Part shown: in pieces, positions 57,471-64,000 of the stretch
How the letters are laid out: each line of letters starts with the position of its first letter
Position numbering within the stretch: the stretch's first letter is position 1
NCBI RefSeq assembly: GCF_029168945.1
Contig: NC_083606.1
Location: 17,944,041 to 18,008,040, forward strand
Length of the DNA stretch: 64,000 nt
DNA from: Cannabis sativa
Lineage: Eukaryota > Streptophyta > Magnoliopsida > Rosales > Cannabaceae
Direction: 5' to 3'
Position numbers and translations under genes: made by a program
Notes under the pieces: model-generated
Seen by the model: the letters and a program-made list of their open reading frames with translations, nothing else
Told to the model about the DNA's origin: nothing
Databases searched by the model: none

Positions 57471-57984
57471 AGGGGTGTTCATCCGATCCCATCAATACTT
57501 TTTTGGTCAAACAACATCCAATCCGCACTAAATGCAGATTTCATATTTTGGATCAAATTCGATCCACATAATATTTTAAATCCAATCCATTGGTTGTTTT
57601 TTTTAATGATAAATTATTTAATATTTCATTAAAAAAAATAAAAAAAAGACTATTGTTTCTTAATCTCCAATAATAATCTATTTCCATCTCCATTAATATA
57701 TAAATCAAACCAATATACATATATGTCAATATATATGTACTCATCTTTAAATTTACACTAAAATATATGTGTATTCATTACTAAAATAAATAAGTTAGTA
57801 TATATATTTAAATTTATGTGTGTGTCTATGTAAATAAGAATTTTTTTGGTATTTTTTATTATAAAACAAATAAAAAGAAATTTATGTATTATAATTTTTT
57901 AAAAATATATATAATTAAGTGCGGATTGGATTAAATTGGATCGTGCGGATTGAATTGGATCGGATACTTAGTGAACACCCCTAC
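57471..57984. mobile_element. hAT-type MITE with AGGGGTGTTCA ends
   Basis: 514 bp. Ends AGGGGTGTTCATCCGATCC and, inverted, GTAGGGGTGTTCACT. TAATTTCT lies on both sides (57463-57470, 57985-57992), an 8-bp duplication. No coding capacity; the minus ORF 57553-57744 is chance. Confidence 0.85.
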
Positions 57985-57992
57985 TAATTTCT

Positions 57993-59255
57993 ACTTTAAT
58001 TAATGGGCTGAGTTATTCCGATTTTGGGCCTTAGTGTGCTTTACCTTATTAAGTAAAATCAATGGACCGAAACATTTTGGGCACAATAGTATGTTTTGTA
58101 GTGGTTCATCTCGATCTTGGAATGAGCGATTTGCTAGCTTAATCTATGTATAACATAATTAACATATGTATAAATTTCTAAGGTTTAATTTTAAACAGAT
58201 TTTGTTTTAGAGGTGATAAGATTGAGATGTATGCAGTGTCTAGCATTATGTGGACACAAATTAATTAGCTGTCCTGTATTGAAAGGGTCCATTAATATTC
58301 TATAATTTTCACTATTAATTATTTTCTTCAAACAATATGTTCTTCAACAATAATTGATATATTTTCATAAAATTAAAAACCCTGCTTAATAATGTCCATA
58401 TAAATGGAGAGGAATAATAATAATAATGTATAATAGATGATTATATATACGTTAATTATATATGTATATATAGATATATATTCTTCCAAATTAGTTTGCA
58501 CCACAGACAAGTTTCCACATATACAGTGACCCTATACATAAATATACCTTGGGTGATTGAGATATATAGTCAATTTGTCGGGTGTCTTTTACAGTTAATG
58601 AATTTGCTGCAAAATGGTCCCATGTATATACAAGGAGATAGAATAATTCAATTTATGCTAATCATTTGGAAAAAAGACCTTGTGTGTGACCCATATATAA
58701 GCTTAGAATATTTTGTACTGTGGAATAAATGCTTCGTATCTTTGACACTTATGGATTGAGAATCTTACTCAAGTTAATACAGTACAGTAGTCGATCAAAT
58801 TTGATTGAAAAAGTTTGATGGAATGTGTATATATTGCTACCCACTTATACCACAATATATATATGAGAAAAGAAAGGAGACATATAATTGAATTATTTGA
58901 TATAGCTTCCTATAAAAAAAGGAATATAGCTTAAATAAAATAAATAAATAAATAAATAAAACTCTGCATGGATTTTAGCTTTCTTTAGCTGATCTCATGA
59001 CATACATATATGTTAGTGTATATATATATATGTAGACTATATATATATATATATTTATAGATACCACATGCAGGATGTATACACAATTAATTGCTTTCTT
59101 ATTGTGTCTGCTTATGAGCTTTTCAAGTTTCTCAAAATCACATGAAACAAAACCTATTCTCATGTGACCAAATAAAAAAAAGTATAATGGTCAAAAGAAA
59201 AATATTGAAATTGTGGTCATGTACATATTAAAAGAGAAACGAACTGTATAGAATT
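57993..59255. other. AT-rich intergenic DNA, no gene seen
   Basis: (TA)n/(TATG)n tracts near 58450 and 59010-59060. No supported reading frame. Confidence 0.55.
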
Positions 59256-59440
59256 GGGGCCATATATAAATTTCTCAGAAAATAACAGAGATATACTAAC
59301 AACGCTAACAAGAATTAGCTTATATAAACAACTAACGGAATGGTTGAGAGACAACCACTAACAAACTAGTCAATACATGACAAAGAGACCGTGACTAACT
59401 CACTATAACCAATATTAACTAACTCTAACAGTCCCTCAAA
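59256..59440 (-). repeat. Copia 3' LTR remnant with polypurine tract
   Basis: AGAAAATAACAGAG, TTATATAAAC and CTAACTCTAACAG resemble the 22.3-kb LTR in order. The following plus-strand GTCCCTCAA is a polypurine tract (TTGAGGGAC) on the minus strand, so TGTTAGAGTTAG at about 59431 is the LTR start. Confidence 0.6.
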
Positions 59441-59467
59441 GTACGTGTGGTTTGAAAATAATACTTA

Positions 59468-60140
59468 GGTGGGTTTGGTTGAAGGTAATAGAATGTAAAA
59501 AGAAATATTTTTTATTCTATTTTATTGTAATTGATTGCATTATAAAGTAATAAAATGTTATTTCAACCATAGATTGAGGAAAAGGGAGCATGTGGGGTCA
59601 TTTACCCTCTCAACTTTTTATAATGTATATTTTGGATATAATTTTTTTGTGTAATTTATATTTTAACACCAGAAAAATAATTTTTTTATCTATGCTTTTA
59701 CATAGTTTTGTATTTATTGTCATAAAATTTATATTATTTTTATTTTTATTGCACCTATTTTTGTTTGTATCCCTATCAAATTTATATTTTTGTTTTTATT
59801 TTCACATATTTTTTCTTTTTTATTTCCATGAAATTTGTATTTTCTTCAATAGAAATTTTATTTTTTTTTATTATTACTCAAAAAAAAAAAAAAATTCCCT
59901 ACGAAAAGATTGAACTGGCTCTACCATTGATTCCAATGGAATGACTTTTTCATTATTTTAATGGAATGATTATTCTATTTTGAATTATGGAAGTAATAAC
60001 CATTCCAATGCGAGATGAGAAAATTTTTTATAATTTTTTTAATAATTATTTTTATGCATTTAAAATTTGATACATTCTTATTCTCATTCTCATTCTCACT
60101 TTTATTCTTATATTTCAATTCTTTCCAACTAAACACTACC
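59468..60140. mobile_element. Tourist-like MITE, TSD TTA
   Basis: 673 bp. Ends GGTGGGTTTGGTTG and, inverted, GGTAGTGTTTAGTTG, with TTA on both sides (59465-59467, 60141-60143). Interior has inverted ATTCCATT/AATGGAAT phrases. It splits the copia remnant between polypurine tract and RNase H. Confidence 0.8.
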
Positions 60141-60143
60141 TTA

Positions 60144-61030
60144 ATTTATTTCTAAGGCTAAGAAATTGGATTATAGTAAGACAATCAGCTAGTTGACTTC
60201 TAGCAAGTACATGTGGCATTTGTATCTGTTTGTGAAGTATCTTATCCCAAAGAAAGTATAGATATTTCAATAAGCTTTGTACTAGCATGTAGAACAATGA
60301 ATTCAAGTTGTCACAACATATGGAAGGAAACACAATGGATTGAAAACATAGTTCTTGTAGTAGAGATTGAATCCATACTATGTCAAAAACCACATCTACA
60401 AGACTTCTAAATTCTACCTCTCAGTTGAACGGGAGGATGGTTCTTTGGTTCTTGGATTTTTAGGCTATGACATTACACCAAGAAAGATATAGAAGCTAGT
60501 AGTTACCTCTTATTATTTGGATTTGGTACACAGGTTGCATCATAGTAGGCTTTAATTTTGAAATTATATACTCTCTTAATCAAGTGCAAATTGTAGTCTA
60601 GAGTTCCAGGTAGGTACTTGAATATTCTCTTGAATGTTACCCAGTGAGATTGTAAGGGGTTGTGTATGAATTGACACACTTTATTAACACTAAATGTGAT
60701 GTCAAGTCGAGTGATTGTTGCATATTGCAGTGCACCTACAACGCCGACCTTGAGATTTGGTGAGCCTTAAGAAATAAGAAATTATTATAAAAGAAAGTTT
60801 GGTATATGAAAACAACTAGAAAATGTGTACTTTTCAAAGAAAATTAATTATTTTAAAGCCTTTAGGTTTGGTGGGCCCTAGGCACAAGCTTAGCCCACCT
60901 TAGCCCAAGGTGACCTATCACCTACAATGGACCAGTATAGGAATACATCCTCTATTGGATTAATTTCATAGTTGGAAAGTCTTAGACAATTATTCATTAG
61001 ACTACTTTGAGTTGTAGCGCCTTAGATTTG
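60144..61030 (-). pseudogene. Copia RT C-terminus and RNase H remnant, split by a hAT MITE
   Basis: Minus-strand translation at about 60735-60590 gives VGALQYATITRLDITFSVNK, then FIHNPLQSHWVTFKRIFKYL, the RT end of copia. From 60393 down, WIQSLLQELCFQSIVFPSIC, CDNLNSL and ARSQLADCLT follow RNase H to its end. Upstream of the MITE, at about 60990-60927, SNYEINPIEDVFLYWSI leads into VGALQY, so the MITE (60741-60918) interrupts one continuous frame. Several stops and frame shifts make it dead. It belongs with the LTR remnant at 59256-59440. Confidence 0.82.
60741..60918. mobile_element. Diverged hAT MITE, TSD CACCTACA
   Basis: 178 bp within the copia remnant, with a perfect 8-bp duplication CACCTACA (60733-60740, 60919-60926). 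Interior phrases GGTGGGCCCTAGGCACAAGC are shared with the MITE at 61160-61354. Confidence 0.88.
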
Positions 61031-61151
61031 ATCTTACATAGATATTTTTATTGGGACAATAAAATGAGATACGGGATGTTAAACACTTGTATAAATAATT
61101 CAATATACTACAAAAAAAAATATATCTTTTAGCTATAATATTTTTGTGATG
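61031..61151. other. Short AT-rich spacer
   Basis: Nothing recognisable between the copia remnant and the next MITE. Confidence 0.4.
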
Positions 61152-61159
61152 ACCGCATG

Positions 61160-61354
61160 CAGGGCCGGCCTTGAAATGTAGTGGGCTATAGGGTAAAAAT
61201 AATTTTTTGGGCCCTTATTTAGAAAAAAATGGTATTTTTAAAAATTAGCAAAAAAATTGTGTAATTTTAAAAGGGCAAAATTTTTTTTTTGGGCCCCTGG
61301 ACTAGGTGGGCCCTAGGCACAGGCCTAGCCCGCCTATGCCCAGGGCCGGCCCTG
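61160..61354. mobile_element. hAT MITE, TSD ACCGCATG
   Basis: 195 bp. Ends CAGGGCCGGCC and, inverted, CAGGGCCGGCC, with a perfect 8-bp duplication ACCGCATG (61152-61159, 61355-61362). Contains GGGCCCTTATTT and GGTGGGCCCTAGGCACAGGC. Confidence 0.95.
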
Positions 61355-61369
61355 ACCGCATGGTTAGAT

Positions 61370-62965
61370 TATGGATTAGTAAATGCAATTAGCATTAATT
61401 TTTTATTAAGCCTGGTTATTAATATTATGGGACCCATTTTCAAAAAATGGACATTAGAGCTGTAATTTCTTAATTCTAAAAATTTTATTAAACTCTATGT
61501 GTATTATCTATAACATATAGAAAATTTACAATTTTTATGATTTTTTACTCGGTGACGATAGAATATGCGACGGATATAGTCAATTTAGTCATATGGGTTA
61601 GCTTAGAACCTTTTTATGTAGTAGGATTAAGGTGTTGGACTATTTTATCCCTAAGCCATTTAATAATTTCAGCTTTAAATCAAGGGTAAAATTTGGAATT
61701 TATTATTTTGAGGATAGGTGGCTTATCCCTTTTAGTGGCAGCAGGCCATTATTTTAATTAGTAGACTAAGTTAAGTTAGTTTGATTTATCTAAGTTAAAT
61801 AAAAAAACAAAGACAAAAAGACAAAAAACTAAATCCACTTCTTGCCTTTTCTCTCTCTTTCTTCGGCTCAACCAAACCAGTGGAAAAATCTAGCCTTCTT
61901 TCATCAATTCAGAGGTTGTTTAGCAATATTCGAGTAGTGTAATCCAAAGAGAAGAATCCTAGAACTTGCTCCTTTAAGCTTTGATAATTTGTTTTAGTTT
62001 TTGAGCATGCAAGTGATGTATGTGTTGCTGTTCGAGTTAGGGTTTAGGTTGTTGTATTTTCTGCAGTTTAGTAGGGTTTTTCTAAGCTTGTTTGAAGTGG
62101 TAAAATTTTCATATTGAGTTTATTGTTGGTTTTGTTGCTTGGAAATGGCTTATAATGATGTGTATAGGTGTTCTGGAGCTTAGTGTGGAGTTTATGATTA
62201 TTTTGAGTCGAATTGGAAACTCTTTGTGTTTTTGCAGTGAAAAACGGTAGGTCGTTCCTACAAAAACGGTCTACAGTTTTTACTAGCACAGACCTAGAAA
62301 AATGGCTTGCCGATTCTATAGAAACAGCCTACCGTTTTTCAGGCAGTTTCCCCATTTAGCTGATTTTCTCGTGTTTCCTCGATATTTAGGGTTTTGCCAT
62401 GCTATTTATCGATAGGAAAACTTTTATTTTCAAGTTTAAATCTCCAAAAAGGTTTTAGAAAGTTGTTTACTCATTTTACGTGATTGTTACATAAGGCCTC
62501 CGTTCAGTGCATAATTTTCCATCCAAGTCGACCGGCTCACTTGAATTCAAAAATGAGGTAAGACTAGCATAGAATATATATATATATGTATATGTGTATG
62601 TATGTTGTATGCATGTTGTTTATATGATTCATATGCTACAAATACTATTACAGTGGCGGTACTAAGTACATGTGGTACAACATATGATGTTCAAAGGTAC
62701 AATCTGATGTTACCAACACTAGTACAGTTAAGTACGTAGTGCATGTGGTACAACACTCAGTGGTACCTGGGGTACAGTTCAAACCCTACCAACACTAGTA
62801 CAGTAGCGGTACGTAGTGCATGTGGTATAAAGGTCGTACCTTTGTTAAGAACGTTCTTAATCATTTGTTAAGCCTTATAAGTAGGTGTATGGGTGTCTAA
62901 ATACAAGTCTGTACTTTTCTTACTGAGTCCGTCGACTATTGAAAAGTTGGTGTCCCTTGAAGAAC
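61370..62965 (+). repeat. Diverged chromovirus LTR, plus orientation (ends uncertain)
   Basis: TTTTGCCATGCTATTTATCG, then ATAGGAAAACTTTTA (about 62393-62430) is the inverted counterpart of the block near 40150 and 47345. CTTACTGAGTCCGTCGAC at 62917 is the counterpart of the 11.4-kb block. Between 62650 and 62830 three partial repeats around CATGTGGTACAACA correspond to the short repeats of the other LTRs. The left end is not resolved; the right end is cut by Tat-like gag. Confidence 0.65.
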
Positions 62966-62969
62966 TTGT

Positions 62970-64000
62970 GTTCCTAGAGCCTACTAATAGACCACCACTT
63001 GAGGGGGTTTAGCAGACCCTTCTTGTCTAGGAACTATCCTTTGCCCCTACATTATTACTTGTCTAGGATATATAACCGATATCAGTATCCACTGATGGAG
63101 ATGGCCCAACTTGATCAGGTTCTCCATCTAATCCTTCAACTGGTTGCATTTGTTAGAAGTGTGACCTACGTCACCATGATACTCACATTTGTTGTTCTAG
63201 TCTTTATTGTTCTTTCCCCCTTTGAACATAGGAGGTTGCTTCCTGTAGTGCACTAAGTTGCAGGTAGCCTGATGGATGTTCTCTCTAGTATCAAGTGAAC
63301 CCTAGGGTCCATTTGGCCCTCGTGCAAGCCCATTTGAGGAATTCAAAAATGCTTTGGCAGAACACTATCTAAGATTCTTCCAACACATGGTTCCAAATCT
63401 TCATCTTCTGAATCATATCGACTCCGCTTTGTTTCTTGATCAGCCAATCAATTGCCTTTTTTAGGGTTATTATTTCATCTTTCAGTCGTCTGGTGCTATC
63501 ATCCTAAACTTCTTTCCCCTGGATACGATCATCGACATTATTTCTTAAATTTCATCTCTGATGCCTAATTCTTTCACATCACACTTTTTCTCTCTGTGCA
63601 TTCAAGTTGTCCCTGAGGTCAACCCCTAAATTTCTTTCTTTAGGATCCAAGTCTCAACATCCTCTCCTTTGTTAACTGAGGGGCTAGCATGGTTTCTCCT
63701 TCCTTGGGCATTAAGTCTTGATGTGTGGGAATTGGTCGTATTGCCTTGCAGGACCCTCCTTTGTGGATTGTTTGGGTGACCTGGCCCAAGGGTTTGGCCA
63801 GCCCTTCCTTTCAAAAATTTTGGATTTTCTCATGCTAGCTCAAGAGGGAGAGTTCTCTTTTAGGGGCCATTAGCTATGGCATTCCCTTTTTTTATTCACT
63901 GATTGGGAGGGTCCAGCTCAAGGATGGTTGAACTTTATTGCATCTACCGTCAAATTGGTGTTAATTTAGACCACCATGCCAAGATTCCATTTTGTAGGAG
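62970..64000 (-). pseudogene. Tat-like gypsy gag, runs off the window
   Basis: Minus-strand translation near 63215-63110 gives NNKCEYHGDVGHTSNKCNQL, then KD-stop-MENLIKLGHLHQ, the Cys/His motif and following helix typical of Tat/Retand gag (Y-C-x-x-H-x-D-x-G-H-x-T-x-x-C). Nearer 63610 DLRDNLNAQREK is like the basic linker in front of the capsid. Several stops and frame changes; the longest open piece is 63814-63626. Plus-strand ORF 62999-63256 is its shadow. The start lies beyond the window. Confidence 0.65.

Noticed and set aside
1..64000. CRISPR arrays, bacterial operons, rRNA or organellar DNA insertions
   Set aside because: None seen. Repeats present are eukaryotic transposon repeats, microsatellites or minisatellites.

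Overview
This window is transposon-rich, gene-poor nuclear DNA of a flowering plant, most likely a eudicot. The evidence is the mix of element families (Ty1-copia, Ty3-gypsy of chromovirus, Athila-like and Tat-like type, plant L1 LINE, Tourist-like and hAT MITEs), AT-rich spacers, tRNA-iMet primer sites in the LTR elements, and fragments of typical plant genes (PPR, PI4K-alpha, PP2A B-double-prime, U-box/ARM protein). I see no intact host gene, rRNA, tRNA or CRISPR array.

Layout. 1-5643: a decayed Tat-like gypsy element (gag/protease on +, an antisense accessory ORF on -, 3' LTR). 6.4-8.3 kb: dead L1 reverse transcriptase (-). 9.25-10.9 kb: a copia LTR scrap and an Athila-like LTR/PBS/gag remnant. 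11059-13327: solo LTR of a Tekay-like chromovirus. 13.3-15.7 kb: 3' end of a SIRE-like copia. 16333-20251: a solo LTR holding another solo LTR (16603-18487). 22285-27476: a young, structurally complete copia element (-) with identical 228-bp LTRs. 28.9-35.4 kb: a repeat-bounded district carrying three unrelated host gene fragments. 35.5-50.1 kb: a nest in which an old copia (+) was hit by a gypsy LTR element now reduced to a solo LTR, which was itself hit by a 9.4-kb Tekay-like chromovirus (-). 50.1-54 kb: a truncated gypsy LTR, a MITE fragment and a copia solo LTR. 54.2-57.5 kb: a long-inverted-repeat element enclosing a U-box/ARM gene fragment split by a hAT insertion. 57.5-61.4 kb: MITEs and a copia remnant. 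61.4-64 kb: chromovirus LTR (+) and Tat-like gag (-).

How it fits together. Target-site duplications give an unambiguous insertion order at many points (TAGGA, CTAAG, GCGGC, GAAAC, ATTAC, CCTCCACG, ACCGCATG, CACCTACA). The least routine content is the two gene-fragment-capture loci and a sequence anomaly at 44.4-47.5 kb, where CAG/CTG triplets look systematically converted to CSG or lost. The anomaly breaks the chromovirus gag and may be a methylation-linked sequencing artefact rather than biology.
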